A DNA stretch of 64,000 bases from Halocatena marina (GCF_025913575.1 NZ_CP109785.1:248001-312000); one strand, 5' to 3'. Counted from the stretch's first letter, positions 45,567 to 54,379 are shown. The notes: a model not told the origin generated them from the sequence alone. Translations and numbers: made by a program.

Positions 45567-45966
45567 ACGTATCCGGTTTGGTGCGCTGAGTATATAAAAT
45601 ACATCCGAGACCATAATACAATAAATTAATGATCTTATTGAATATTACAAACTCACCGTCTGTGTCGAGTTTTTATTGGTTTCTTCGTGTGCTCGATTTG
45701 TCGTATCCGTATCGATTATCGAGCAGTTCTGAGACACAGCAACCTCATCAAATAAATGAAATTTATATATTGGTCATATATAAGTTGAATCATTGGTCTT
45801 TTGTGGTATTGTACGGCCAAAGCCATCCACTCCAAACATTCTATCGGTTATTTGAAGATATATCTTGCTCCATTGGCGTTTGAATATTTGTAATTATGAC
45901 CGAAAACAATATTATGTGTGATGTTAAATCACAACATTATCGGCCCACGAGTGGTCGAGAGGATCA
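45567..45966. other. AT-rich divergent region hop / Nramp-like gene
   Basis: About 400 bases, very AT-rich at 45600-45650 and 45750-45930. It holds the hop TATA element and, just before the rightward gene, a purine-rich gagaggatca that could serve as a ribosome-binding site for the ATG at 45967. No gene is supported. Confidence 0.5.
45591..45598 (-). promoter_or_regulatory. TATA-like element for hop
   Basis: The sequence tatataaa (tttatata on the coding strand) lies 25-32 bases before the ATG at 45566. It is the clearest TATA box in the window and decides the hop start. Confidence 0.65.
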
Positions 45967-47712
45967 ATGACAGGACAATCAGAGAAGGGAGCGGAGACAG
46001 AGTCTGACGGCGGTGTCGTCGACGACGTCTACGCTAGTGCAGAGGTTGGAGAACAGTATCGAGATTCGATGTATCGAGAGGTGAATTACGAGGTTCTTGA
46101 AACAGCTCCCGACACCACGGATTATCCGAAAGCCGATGGGAAAGGCGGTTACAAGCTGACCGATTTACCGAAGGTACCGAAGGTTAGTCACATCGTCGGA
46201 CCGAGTGCGATCATGCTCGGAGCGGCACTCGGTAGCGGTGAGACGATGTTCTGGCCGGCAATCATCGCTCAGGATGGGTGGGCGCTCTATTGGGCGTTCT
46301 GGGTCGGCGTACTCACGCAGTTTTTCATTAACACCGAGCTTCAGCGGTGGGCGATGGCCACCGGAGAAAGCATTTTTCGTGGATTCGATCGCTTGAATGG
46401 GCTTTGGCCGTGGTTTTTCCTATTTGCCGGATTCGTCCAGCTCGGCTGGCCGGGCTGGGCTGCAAGCGGCGGAAAGGTGTTTGCCGCATGGACAGGTCTC
46501 ATTCCACTGAATCAATGGTATTGGGTCGGACTTGCAACGATGATCGTCATCTGGCTGTCGTATCAGGCGGGTCCGGTGGTGTACAACATCATCGAAAAGG
46601 CTCAACTCGTAATGATGGTCCTCGCGATCGTCGGTGCCGTCGTGTTGGTTTTCCTCGTCGGTTCGATCGGTGAACTGGCGAACTTGCCTGCTGGCGCAGT
46701 GAGTTTCGGGACGCTCCCTGCCGACGTTGAGATTGCGACGTTCCTCGGTGGGTTGGCGTACGCCGGTGCTGGCGGATACACCAATCTCTCACAGGGGGTT
46801 TGGGCCCGTGAGAAGGGCTTCGGAATGGGTATCTATCAGGGCCGTGTGAAAAATCCTCTCCGTGGGGATAGTGAGCCCGAGACGGTTCACGACGGATATT
46901 CGTTCGAGCCGACCGAAACGAATCTGAAACGCTGGAAAGCGTGGTGGAAAGTGACCCAACAGGAGCACTTTTTGACGTTTGTGGTTGGACTGCTTGTCAT
47001 TGCAACTGGTGCAATGACAATTACGGCACAGTACGTCCCAAGCGGGCAGACCGTAACAGGCAACGCTGTTTCCATGTGGCTCAACATCGTTATTCCACAG
47101 TTGGGGAGCGCCAACGCGTTCTTGATGTATATGGTGTTGTTCATCGCGCTGTTTAGCACCCAGTACGCCATCGTTGAGGCGTTCACCCGCAACACCGTCG
47201 ACATCATCTATCAGGTCTACGGACGAGAACACGGTATGAACGTGAGTCGCGTCTTCCTTGGAGCACTTACTGTGTTCGTGCTGTGGGGGATGGCGATCAT
47301 CGGAGCGAACGCCGTAACCAATATCACGACGCCGTGGATCTTCTTGGTGCTCGGTGCAGCGATGGCCGGCGTGATGATGTGGCCGTACAACGCACTCACA
47401 ATCATCCTCAACACCACCCGACTGCCCGAACACACCCAACCGGGATGGGTCCGCGTCATCGCCATGTGGTGGGCAACCGGCTTCTTCGGGTACTTCAGCA
47501 TCCTGTTGATCGGGGATCTCCTGTCAAGCAGCTTCGGGCTAAGTGTCTTCAGCACGACTGTAGATATCGTGAGTAGTGGTGTTGGCGGCTACGTCCTGTG
47601 GCTGATCGCGCTTGCTGTTCAGGTGTACACGATGTACCGGTCGGGCCAAGCGAAGCTCGAAACGAACGATACAGTCGAGAACGCCGAGGAAGCAGCAGGA
47701 TTCCTCGCCTAA
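45967..47712 (+). CDS. Nramp-related transporter without the canonical metal motif
   Basis: A 581-residue membrane protein with an acidic soluble N-terminus of about 65 residues and about eleven hydrophobic segments. The first helix reads GPSAIMLGAALGSGETMFWPA, which aligns with Nramp TM1, but the metal-binding DPGN is replaced by a Gly/Ser/Glu sequence. The TM6 region (FGTLPADVEIATFLGGLAYA) also lacks the usual MPHN. A hydrophilic insertion near residues 275-325 (REKGFGMGIYQGRV to RWKAWWKV) is unusual. The family is called Nramp-like in haloarchaea; the substrate may not be a divalent metal. It is a single gene, divergent from hop. Confidence 0.8.
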   Translation: MTGQSEKGAETESDGGVVDDVYASAEVGEQYRDSMYREVNYEVLETAPDTTDYPKADGKGGYKLTDLPKVPKVSHIVGPSAIMLGAALGSGETMFWPAIIAQDGWALYWAFWVGVLTQFFINTELQRWAMATGESIFRGFDRLNGLWPWFFLFAGFVQLGWPGWAASGGKVFAAWTGLIPLNQWYWVGLATMIVIWLSYQAGPVVYNIIEKAQLVMMVLAIVGAVVLVFLVGSIGELANLPAGAVSFGTLPADVEIATFLGGLAYAGAGGYTNLSQGVWAREKGFGMGIYQGRVKNPLRGDSEPETVHDGYSFEPTETNLKRWKAWWKVTQQEHFLTFVVGLLVIATGAMTITAQYVPSGQTVTGNAVSMWLNIVIPQLGSANAFLMYMVLFIALFSTQYAIVEAFTRNTVDIIYQVYGREHGMNVSRVFLGALTVFVLWGMAIIGANAVTNITTPWIFLVLGAAMAGVMMWPYNALTIILNTTRLPEHTQPGWVRVIAMWWATGFFGYFSILLIGDLLSSSFGLSVFSTTVDIVSSGVGGYVLWLIALAVQVYTMYRSGQAKLETNDTVENAEEAAGFLA

Positions 47713-47819
47713 GAGTATTCAGGTGCAGAATCGCATCTCACATCGCATTATTTCCTCTTCGTGCGGTACTGTATTGGTATTCCAAAACACAACAGTACAA
47801 TCGCATTCCCCATCATTCC

Positions 47820-48221
47820 ATGATTCAGACGATTCAAAACTCCGGTGCGGTCCAATCACTGTTGGTTCGCTATCGATTGGCGATCTACATCCTCGGACTG
47901 TTCGCTATATCGGCTCCAATCGTACTCGATCGGTTTGGTATCTCGGTATCGTCCGAAATTCGAACAGTCATTGTTCTCGCAAGCCTCTTCGTGATGGTAC
48001 TCACCTACGTCGCCGAGCGACAGTCCTTCGAACGTGCGGATGAGGAGCCCACGCGAAAGCAGAACTACTCTCGACAAGCACGCACCGCCATCGCGTTTGC
48101 ACTCATCGGCGTCGCAATCGGTGGTTACGTCTGGTTTACGATCGACCCAGTGACTGGATTACTGTTCGTCCTCGGTGCGTTGTTGTTCGTCCGAATCGCT
48201 TACGCGGGGTCAATTCGATGA
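47820..48221 (+). CDS. Small membrane protein, unknown
   Basis: A 133-residue protein with four hydrophobic segments: RLAIYILGLFAISAPIVL, IRTVIVLASLFVMVLTYVA, ARTAIAFALIGVAIGGYVWF and VTGLLFVLGALLFVRIAY. A charged middle loop (ERQSFERADEEPTRKQN) separates the pairs. The ATG at 47820 is used; the frame is open upstream only into the tail of the transporter gene. Its last four bases overlap the start of the next gene (ATGA), so the two are co-translated. Family not recognised. Confidence 0.75.
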   Translation: MIQTIQNSGAVQSLLVRYRLAIYILGLFAISAPIVLDRFGISVSSEIRTVIVLASLFVMVLTYVAERQSFERADEEPTRKQNYSRQARTAIAFALIGVAIGGYVWFTIDPVTGLLFVLGALLFVRIAYAGSIR

Positions 48222-48736
48222 GCGAAAACATCGATTCCGACGCGTTCGATGATCTACCGAGCACGGATATCGAGGTTGAGGCTCACGTTCATTTTGGCAT
48301 GACGGGTTCATTCCCGCTCCGTATCGCGGAACTGTTTTTTGCCAGTGACGGTCTCCACATCGTCGAATACGCGTATATCACGCCGCTGTTCGGCCTGGGA
48401 ACGCGAAAACACAAGCGAGAGGCAAAGACGATGCGGTCGATCTACGACGTTCACGGTCTCGATGAAGTGTTGCTTCACGGTGACTCGGTGACTTGGCTCA
48501 ACTACGACACCCTCGATCGGATCGCCGTTCACGATGGTGGATGGATGGGACGTCCGAAAATCACCATCTCGACTGATGGGCCGACGTACGCCTACCGACT
48601 TCATGGTGACCCAGATACTGAATCACTCATCGCAGACATAGATGACTCCGCCGAGCGTCACGGATTCTCGGTTGAGTTGGTTTCTGGTGTCGGATTCGCT
48701 CCGCGCGAGAACATCCGTCAATTTTTTAGTCGGTAA
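48218..48736 (+). CDS. Conserved haloarchaeal soluble protein, unknown
   Basis: A 172-residue acidic protein (DIEVEAHVHFGMTGSFPLRI, then SDGLHIVEYAYITPLFGLG, and TLDRIAVHDGGWMGRPKITI). The alternating pattern suggests a PH-like or other beta-sandwich domain, with the phrase LDRIAVHDGGWMGRPKI like the bPH-type strand and turn. It overlaps the small membrane-protein gene by 4 bases, and the pair may act together. It converges on the CFI-box gene with an 11-base overlap. Function unknown. Confidence 0.72.
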   Translation: MSENIDSDAFDDLPSTDIEVEAHVHFGMTGSFPLRIAELFFASDGLHIVEYAYITPLFGLGTRKHKREAKTMRSIYDVHGLDEVLLHGDSVTWLNYDTLDRIAVHDGGWMGRPKITISTDGPTYAYRLHGDPDTESLIADIDDSAERHGFSVELVSGVGFAPRENIRQFFSR

Positions 48737-49328
48737 CAGAACCAGAAGACTCGGAGAGACGGATCCAACCGTGACTGAGTGCTGCACAGCAAAGACCGAT
48801 GATGTACAGCGCAGTCAGTACGATCGATAGCACTGACTGCACGATGGATGAATGGCTCGCCGTCCGGTGGTGAGCCAGAGACGCACAGCGTTCGATCAAC
48901 CAACGGACGAATCGGGTAGTCCTCGCGTGGGGATGCCGGGCCAGCGTCGCTGCAATGGGAGGACTCACAATTTCGTAGAGATGAACCAGCGCACGCCCCG
49001 GTGGTGATCGGATGAGTGCGTCGTCTCGAAACGCTCGAAGCGCATCGAGCGTCGGACCGTCACCCGCCGTTGCCGTCGTGATGAAACACGCCGAATGGTG
49101 CTGGGTTACTTCCACCCGTCTAGTAGTATCTTTCGCGTATCGCTCTGTCTCCTCGTCCGGAAAGGCTGAATCCGAAGAAACGACGAACGCTGTTTCGGAG
49201 TGACGGAGGTAGACGTTCCCGTGATCTCTGTGTTCGCCCTCGTTCGTAATGGCTGTCACGTGCTTCTCTCTGTTATCACCGATTTCGACTGGCGTATCGC
49301 TGTCCTCGTCACGTTCCATGATCGGCAA
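48726..49328 (-). CDS. CFI-box protein with C-terminal membrane segment
   Basis: A 200-residue protein. The middle part (CFITTATAGDGPTLDALRAF, then RDDALIRSPPGRALVHLYEI, then VSPPIAATLARHP) is a good match to the CFI-box domain, whose pattern is CFIATAAYG, LxxLRxFRDxxL, SxxGxxLVxxYxxxSP. Here the box is internal and is followed by about 85 residues with a hydrophobic segment (LSIVLTALYIIGLCCAALSHG). The N-terminal 80 residues are acidic and variable. The domain's role is unknown in general. It overlaps the preceding plus-strand gene by 11 bases, tail to tail. Confidence 0.78.
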   Translation of the reverse strand: MPIMERDEDSDTPVEIGDNREKHVTAITNEGEHRDHGNVYLRHSETAFVVSSDSAFPDEETERYAKDTTRRVEVTQHHSACFITTATAGDGPTLDALRAFRDDALIRSPPGRALVHLYEIVSPPIAATLARHPHARTTRFVRWLIERCASLAHHRTASHSSIVQSVLSIVLTALYIIGLCCAALSHGWIRLSESSGSVTD

Positions 49329-49440
49329 TCGAAGTCAATCCGGTTAAAACACACCGTAGAATAACGATTTCCGAAGTGGTTACCCCTGTCGAGACGATAG
49401 TACCGGTGGTGATTGAGCTATCCTTTCACTCGGAGGCATC

Positions 49441-49581
49441 TTGTTCTGGACGATTCTCGTCAGTGCTGTCCTCCTCGTCGTAGCCTTCATCATCAGCGGG
49501 CAGTACCTCCTCGCACTTTCTCTTGTTGTCCCTTTATTGCTGTTTGCCTATCTCGTGGATAATGCTGCGCCGTTACAGTAG
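49441..49581 (+). CDS. Possible 46-residue membrane protein (TTG start)
   Basis: The frame reads MFWTILVSAVLLVVAFIISG, then QYLLALSLVVPLLLFAYLVD, then NAAPLQ and a stop, which is two clean transmembrane helices. It has no ATG; a TTG at 49441 follows a ggagg sequence by four bases, a good Shine-Dalgarno spacing. An in-frame stop lies just upstream. The pattern fits small haloarchaeal membrane proteins. Not recognised as a family. Confidence 0.5.
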   Translation: MFWTILVSAVLLVVAFIISGQYLLALSLVVPLLLFAYLVDNAAPLQ

Positions 49582-50341
49582 CTCCCATGAGCGCTGCTCA
49601 ATACATCCTGCCGTTCAATTTTGAAAACTGAGGCAGCTTTGCTAGTGAGAGTGACAGTCCAAAGTCCGTAATGATGTGAGTGTGTTTCAGTCCGATCGCA
49701 ACGGACACGGACTATGTCATTTCTAATGGATATCGATATTTAATAATTGAATAGAACTGTTGCAACAGAGTGTCAGTGACAAATTCTTATGTGCAAATAC
49801 TTTGGCTGATCGCGACCACCAATCTCGACCAGTATTGTCCACTTACTGGGTAGGAAAGCAACTTCCTCACAACACCGTTTTTGGTTTGTTTGTGTGTGTG
49901 GATCCCCCAGAAACAGGAGTCAGATACGGGATAGGCAAGACTCTGTTAATAGCCGGTTACCCCGGTAAGAGACGCGTATCCGTACAGAGCAAGCATCTCG
50001 CCGAGGTCGTCAATAAGGGAGGCAAAGAACGAGTAACTGTAGTCTAACCGACGAACGAACAGTTACTCTAACAAAAAAGAAACTCGAAATCGAGTTTCCT
50101 GAAAACATATCTGTTCAATCAATCAACTGTTTCCTCCCTGATCAGTTACCAGATCCTAGGATAGATATAACCGCTATCGACATAATTTAGGAACATCCTT
50201 ATAACCGTTCGAACTAGTAATGTACACAAGGAACCGGACGACCGTTGGATGGGTAGTTAGAATGACGGTTTCGAAGAAGCGTTCCAGTCGTCGTGTATCG
50301 AGCGTGGCTGGTTGTTCGTCCGGTCGCCACAACGATACTCC
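49582..50341. other. Gene-poor region with hairpin
   Basis: About 760 bases without a confident gene. Both strands have a fragment of protein-like sequence near 49920-50050. The minus strand reads RLDYSYSFFASLIDDLGEML with no start codon, and the plus strand reads GIGKTLLIAGYPGKRRVSV, so a decayed gene is possible. A perfect hairpin lies at 50079-50098. No tRNA or RNase P signature was seen. Confidence 0.4.
50079..50098 (-). terminator. Hairpin followed by T-run on the minus strand
   Basis: The sequence gaaactcgaaatcgagtttc forms a 9-bp perfect stem with a 2-base loop (or 8 bp with 4). On the minus strand it is followed by six T. It resembles an intrinsic terminator for leftward transcription, but the nearest leftward gene ends 490 bases upstream. 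Confidence 0.45.
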
Positions 50342-50488
50342 ATGGAAGAAAAATCACGCACACGGACTGATGGTCGGTACGACAAATACGGACTCTTCGA
50401 AACCCGTGATGGACGCCTCGTCGTGTACGAGCGTGAAAATCCGAACGCGTGGATCCGTTCGGATGCCATCTCGGTGCTGGAAGAGTAA
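50342..50488 (+). CDS. Small conserved haloarchaeal protein (48 aa)
   Basis: A 48-residue protein: MEEKSRTRTDGRYDKYGLFE, then TRDGRLVVYERENPNAWIRS, then DAISVLEE. The pattern RYDxYxxFETxDGxxVVYxRENxxAWxxSD is one I recall from a short haloarchaeal family (possibly DUF7331). This coding frame is distinct from the longer but non-coding frames around it. Function unknown. It is convergent with the HAD hydrolase gene, with about 100 bases between them. Confidence 0.75.
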   Translation: MEEKSRTRTDGRYDKYGLFETRDGRLVVYERENPNAWIRSDAISVLEE

Positions 50489-50591
50489 ACCGATACGGCA
50501 GCTGTGATGGGTGTAATCGATTCGGTTACATCCTCCAACTCCCACTTTTGTTGACCGAAGTGGTGGATGATGAGGGCGTTGTGTCTATCGA

Positions 50592-51245
50592 TTATGAGAC
50601 GAGTGCTTCGAGTTCCCACAGATCGTCGATCTCGTACGTCGGCTCGGTCGAGAGGAGAGTATCGCTCCGGTGTGAACGACGGATGAACGCCGAATCAATA
50701 CCAGAGTTTTCCGCCGCTCTGATATCGCTCTCGCTGTCTCCGACGTACAGTGCGTTTTCGCTTTCCAGATCGGCCATTGCCCGCTCGATGAAGTACGGAT
50801 TTGGTTTTTTCTTCCTAACGTGTTCAATCGTCGGCTTTCTCCCGTAGTACGTCTCGAATCGCCCATCGAGTTCGAAATGATCGATGATACACTCGATCGT
50901 CGCGTGCTGATTCGAACTAACGATGCCACGCGGATGTTCGAGCGACCAGACAGCTTCGATGTCGTCGTACAGCGGCTTTCGCCCTGCACGGATTTCGGCT
51001 TGCTGTGCGCGTGAACTGTTCGTGTCCCGCTGCTCCCAGAACGCAGTCGGAGACAGATCATATTCGCTGCAGACACGCTCGAGGCGATCGATGGTAACGC
51101 CGATCGACAACGCTGCAACGTGTTCGTCGGAGGGATTCGTCACATCGAACGCTTCGAACGCCTTACAGACCGCATCCCGAATGACGGTTCGGTCGGTCAA
51201 CTCAGTCAGCACGCCATCGTTATCGAAAATAATCGCGTCATACAT
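50592..51245 (-). CDS. HAD-superfamily hydrolase, phosphatase-like
   Basis: A 217-residue HAD enzyme. Motif I is IIFDNDGVLTEL with both catalytic aspartates, motif II is RGIVSSNQ, motif III's Lys is in RKKKPNPYF, and motif IV is ALYVGDSESDIRAAENSGID. The cap is the helical insertion between motifs I and II, as in phosphoglycolate phosphatases. The substrate is not predictable. Its start overlaps the end of the M24 gene by 8 bases on the same strand, so the two are co-transcribed. Confidence 0.93.
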   Translation of the reverse strand: MYDAIIFDNDGVLTELTDRTVIRDAVCKAFEAFDVTNPSDEHVAALSIGVTIDRLERVCSEYDLSPTAFWEQRDTNSSRAQQAEIRAGRKPLYDDIEAVWSLEHPRGIVSSNQHATIECIIDHFELDGRFETYYGRKPTIEHVRKKKPNPYFIERAMADLESENALYVGDSESDIRAAENSGIDSAFIRRSHRSDTLLSTEPTYEIDDLWELEALVS

Positions 51246-52410
51246 CGAATCGGATCACGTTATCGTCCAGTTCACGCGGAAAATACGTGAGCTGTTCGGT
51301 CCCATCGTCAGTGATTGCGACGGTGTCGGAGTGACGATAGCCGGCTGTTTCCGTGTAGAGTCCAGGTTCGATGGTGTAGACGTGGCCCGGTTCCATCTCG
51401 CTTTCTTCGTCCCACCCACGGTCGATGTACGGTGGCTCGTGGGCTCCGAGACCAATGTTATGTCCAACGTGGTGTTGGGCGAGATCAGCGACGCCTTGCT
51501 CTTCGAAGTAGTTCCACACCGCCTGATCGACGGATGCGACTGTCACGCCGGGTCCAAGCGCATCGATAGCGATGGACTGGGCTTCGAGCATGAGTTCGAA
51601 GTAGTGGATCTGTTCGTCTGTCGGTTCTCCCACGAACATCGTTCGTTCGAGTTCCGAAAAATAGCCATCGACGTTTGCTGTCGCACCAGTGATCAGCACG
51701 TCTCCCTCCGTCAATCGACGGTTGGCTGTGTGTCCGTGCGGGAGTGCGGTCTGCTGTCCGCTGATGAACCCTGCCGATACAGGCCCGTCGCCCCGAACAC
51801 GCGCCACGTAGCGCTCACCGAGTGTATCGAGCATCGCCCGGGATGCGTCCATTGACGCACGCTGACTCACCGTTGCTGGGTGCGCGCCCGGCTCTGTGTA
51901 TTCAGTGAGATATCGGTGACCGAGATTAGCCCACCGCGCTGATTCACGGATGAGATCGACCTCGGCAGCCGATTTCGCCCACCGCATTCGATCGACCCAG
52001 TGTTGTGTGTCTACTTCAAGGAACTCTGATAGCTCCGGGCCGTCGTATCCCATCGTGGCAGGTGCCCCATCACTGTCGGCGACAACTGAATCCGCATCGA
52101 GGTCACGCAACATCGTAACCGCTGTTTCGATCGGAGCACCGCCTGGATAGTCGAAATAATCGTATACGGCGTCGATGCGTGGATTGGACGTGACACGCTC
52201 GACTTCCAGTCGGGGGACAGTGATCGAACAGCGATCGTTCGTGACTGCGAGGACGACCGGTCGCTCGGTCTGGATGTGGTCGAAGCCGCTCACGTACTCG
52301 ATACTCGTCGCACCAAACCAGACAGCAGCGTCTGCGTCGGTTTCTGTAAGCCGATCGCGGACAGCCGCGAGTCTCGATCGATACTCCGAGGGAGGAAGTG
52401 TGGTCGCCAT
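51238..52410 (-). CDS. M24-family (Xaa-Pro peptidase-like) protein
   Basis: A 390-residue protein with an N-terminal creatinase-like domain (about 1-125) and a pita-bread fold. The second half has HGHTANRRLTEGDVLITGAT, HHVGHNIGLGAHEPPYIDRG, and TIEPGLYTETAGYRHSDTVA. The metal-site region reads GDVLITGATANVDGYFSELE, where canonical enzymes have a DxG and SDxTRT. The first Asp ligand thus appears to be Thr and the second Glu, so activity may differ from Xaa-Pro dipeptidase. I recall similar haloarchaeal sequences, so this may be a subfamily. It overlaps the HAD gene by 8 bases. Confidence 0.88.
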   Translation of the reverse strand: MATTLPPSEYRSRLAAVRDRLTETDADAAVWFGATSIEYVSGFDHIQTERPVVLAVTNDRCSITVPRLEVERVTSNPRIDAVYDYFDYPGGAPIETAVTMLRDLDADSVVADSDGAPATMGYDGPELSEFLEVDTQHWVDRMRWAKSAAEVDLIRESARWANLGHRYLTEYTEPGAHPATVSQRASMDASRAMLDTLGERYVARVRGDGPVSAGFISGQQTALPHGHTANRRLTEGDVLITGATANVDGYFSELERTMFVGEPTDEQIHYFELMLEAQSIAIDALGPGVTVASVDQAVWNYFEEQGVADLAQHHVGHNIGLGAHEPPYIDRGWDEESEMEPGHVYTIEPGLYTETAGYRHSDTVAITDDGTEQLTYFPRELDDNVIRFDV

Positions 52411-52492
52411 GGAATCTGCTTGTGCGGATGAATCAAAAGCGTTCGCCTCATCGAAAACTGATCACGACGCCACGAACTGGTCGATACGTGGT

Positions 52493-53209
52493 CTATGACA
52501 CGTCGCCAACTGTGTTCCGGAGCGTTCCAATTCCCTCGTAGGTAATTTCGATCGTATCACCTGATTCGAGGAGCCCGGGATTTGCGGGGCTACCGAATGA
52601 GATGACATCGCCCGGACGGAAGGTAAACCGTTCGGAGAGGAAGGAGACGACTGCATCGGGTTTGATGAACATCTGATCGGTGTTGTCGGATTGTCGTCGG
52701 TCGCCATTGATGAGCGTCTCCATCTCGATTCCGACAGGATCGATATCGGTTTCGATCCACGGACCGAGTGGTGCGCTCCCGTCGAAGGCTTTTCGTGCCG
52801 TACGCCGAGGCTGATCGAGCGCATCGAGATCATTCAGGATTGTGTATCCGCGCACGACGTCCTCGACCTCGTCTCTCGAGACGTGTGAGCACTCTCGATC
52901 GATGACTGCCGCCAGTTCGCCAGCGTACGTGAGTTCTTCGGTGAATCCGGGATACCGAATCGGTGTTTCTGGCGGATGCACCGAAATGGGTGGTTTGATG
53001 AAAAAGTCAGGTTCGTCAGGCACGTCATAATCCATCTGTGAGACCTTCTCGCCGAAGTTACGCCCGACGCAGAAACACGCCGAGGGTTCGCAAGGTGCGA
53101 GAAGCTCGTACTCATCCGGTTCGTACTGATCGGTGTCTGTGGTGACCGTCCCGTCGACGTACTCACCGGTTTGGATGCCCGCAGCCGTTTCGATGCGCGC
53201 GATCTTCAT
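52493..53209 (-). CDS. Fumarylacetoacetate hydrolase family protein
   Basis: A 238-residue FAH-fold protein. The start MKIARIETAAGIQTGEY at 53209 is the normal N-terminus; the frame is open further upstream but that part is not coding-like. Motifs are FCVGRNFGEKVSQM, PDFFIKPPIS and TYAGELAAVIDREC (the metal Glu), FDGSAPLGPWIETDID and ISFGSPANPGLLESGDTIEI. Family members are hydratases, isomerases or decarboxylases of ketoacids; the reaction is not determined. It lies on the same strand as the M24 gene with about 80 bases between. Confidence 0.92.
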   Translation of the reverse strand: MKIARIETAAGIQTGEYVDGTVTTDTDQYEPDEYELLAPCEPSACFCVGRNFGEKVSQMDYDVPDEPDFFIKPPISVHPPETPIRYPGFTEELTYAGELAAVIDRECSHVSRDEVEDVVRGYTILNDLDALDQPRRTARKAFDGSAPLGPWIETDIDPVGIEMETLINGDRRQSDNTDQMFIKPDAVVSFLSERFTFRPGDVISFGSPANPGLLESGDTIEITYEGIGTLRNTVGDVS

Positions 53210-53444
53210 ACTGACGGGAGTTGCGCGCGTGGAATAGTCGTTGTTATTTGAGAAAGATTCGAGGAGCGAGAGAGAACACGAATCCCTGGCTATTCTGTGA
53301 TCAGACTTGGGGGACATCCTGAATAATCGACACTCATTTTTCTTATGCACACGGTAATATTATCGTGTGCACAAACGTCGTCAATCGAGAACGAGAATTT
53401 GAATCCCTTGATAACCGATTTACAACCTCTCTGTTCGTGAACTG

Positions 53445-53669
53445 ATGGTCCGCGCCTCCCTCGTCGAACGGTATATAGAATTAGAACAATGGGTTCAAAA
53501 TCTCTCCCCTGCTCGGAATGCGTTCTTGCACGGACTCATGTGGGCCGTAATGTGGACGACGCTTACGGCGGTGTTCGGTTCGCAGTCGATTCTGAGGGCA
53601 GTGGGTATCGGGGTCGCTGGTGGGGTTTTCTACGGCTGGCTGTGTTACTCGTGGGGAATTCCTTCGTAA
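53445..53669 (+). CDS. Small membrane protein, unknown
   Basis: A 74-residue protein. A short charged N-terminus (VERYIELEQWVQNLSPARNA) precedes two hydrophobic segments (FLHGLMWAVMWTTLTAVFG and LRAVGIGVAGGVFYGWLCYS). It stands between two minus-strand genes, 8 bases from the 3' end of the SRAP gene. Codon composition fits the neighbours. Family not recognised. Confidence 0.65.
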   Translation: MVRASLVERYIELEQWVQNLSPARNAFLHGLMWAVMWTTLTAVFGSQSILRAVGIGVAGGVFYGWLCYSWGIPS

Positions 53670-53677
53670 GCCGATCT

Positions 53678-54379
53678 CTACCCAGCCAGATCGATCTCTT
53701 CGACCACGCTCGGCGAGTCGTTCGAGGGGTTGTTCACAGCTGTCGAGACTGGATACCCGCGCAGTGCATCCGCCGGTGTCGGTTCGAGCTCGTCCACCTC
53801 CACGCCGTCTAACCACGCTGATTCCGCTTCTCGTGAAAGCATGACCGCCATCCGGTCGTGATACTCGCGCACAGTAGCGTTCGGCTCGCGGGTCAGGATG
53901 GTGAACGTCACCAGTGGTTCGGGCTTCGAATCGTCGACGCTCCCTTCTTCTGTGAAATCTCCCAACCCAGTCTGGGTCTGTGGTGGCGTCCACGTCTCCC
54001 ACAATCCAGCGAGGGCAAACGGCTCTCCATCCGTTCGGGTGATCCGATACGGCTGTTTGGAGCCATTCGTTGTGGCCCATTCGTAAAATCCGTCGGCGGG
54101 AACGAGACACCGCCGATTGTGGTAGGCATCGCGGAACGCAGACTTCTCATCGACCGTCTCCGAACGGGCGTTGATCAGATTCGTGCTCGCTTCGTCGGCC
54201 CACGACGGGACCAACCCCCACCGGCTCTGGGTGATCGAGTCGCGCGAATCGTCGCGGACGACCGGAAGCTGCTGTCCCGGCGCAGCGTTGTACCGAGGCT
54301 CGAAATCAAACGCGAACCGAGCCCCAAAGCGCTCCTCGACCTCGTCGGGCTGAATGAACAGGCTATAACGTCCGCACAT
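53678..54379 (-). CDS. SOS-response-associated peptidase (SRAP / HMCES-YedK family)
   Basis: A 233-residue SRAP protein that would form a stable adduct with abasic sites in single-stranded DNA through its N-terminal cysteine. Key residues are visible: Cys2 in MCGRYSLF, Asn in YNAAPGQQLPVV, Glu in PADGFYEWATTNG and His in EYHDRMAVML. A loop near residues 135-150 (PQTQTGLGDFTEEGSVDDS) is an acidic haloarchaeal insertion. It faces a plus-strand gene of unknown function. Confidence 0.95.
   Translation of the reverse strand: MCGRYSLFIQPDEVEERFGARFAFDFEPRYNAAPGQQLPVVRDDSRDSITQSRWGLVPSWADEASTNLINARSETVDEKSAFRDAYHNRRCLVPADGFYEWATTNGSKQPYRITRTDGEPFALAGLWETWTPPQTQTGLGDFTEEGSVDDSKPEPLVTFTILTREPNATVREYHDRMAVMLSREAESAWLDGVEVDELEPTPADALRGYPVSTAVNNPSNDSPSVVEEIDLAG

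Noticed and set aside
49760..50047. A 95-codon plus-strand frame in the gene-poor region
   Set aside because: Its composition is not clearly coding, it has no promoter element, and the opposite strand has an equally good fragment. At most it is a relic.
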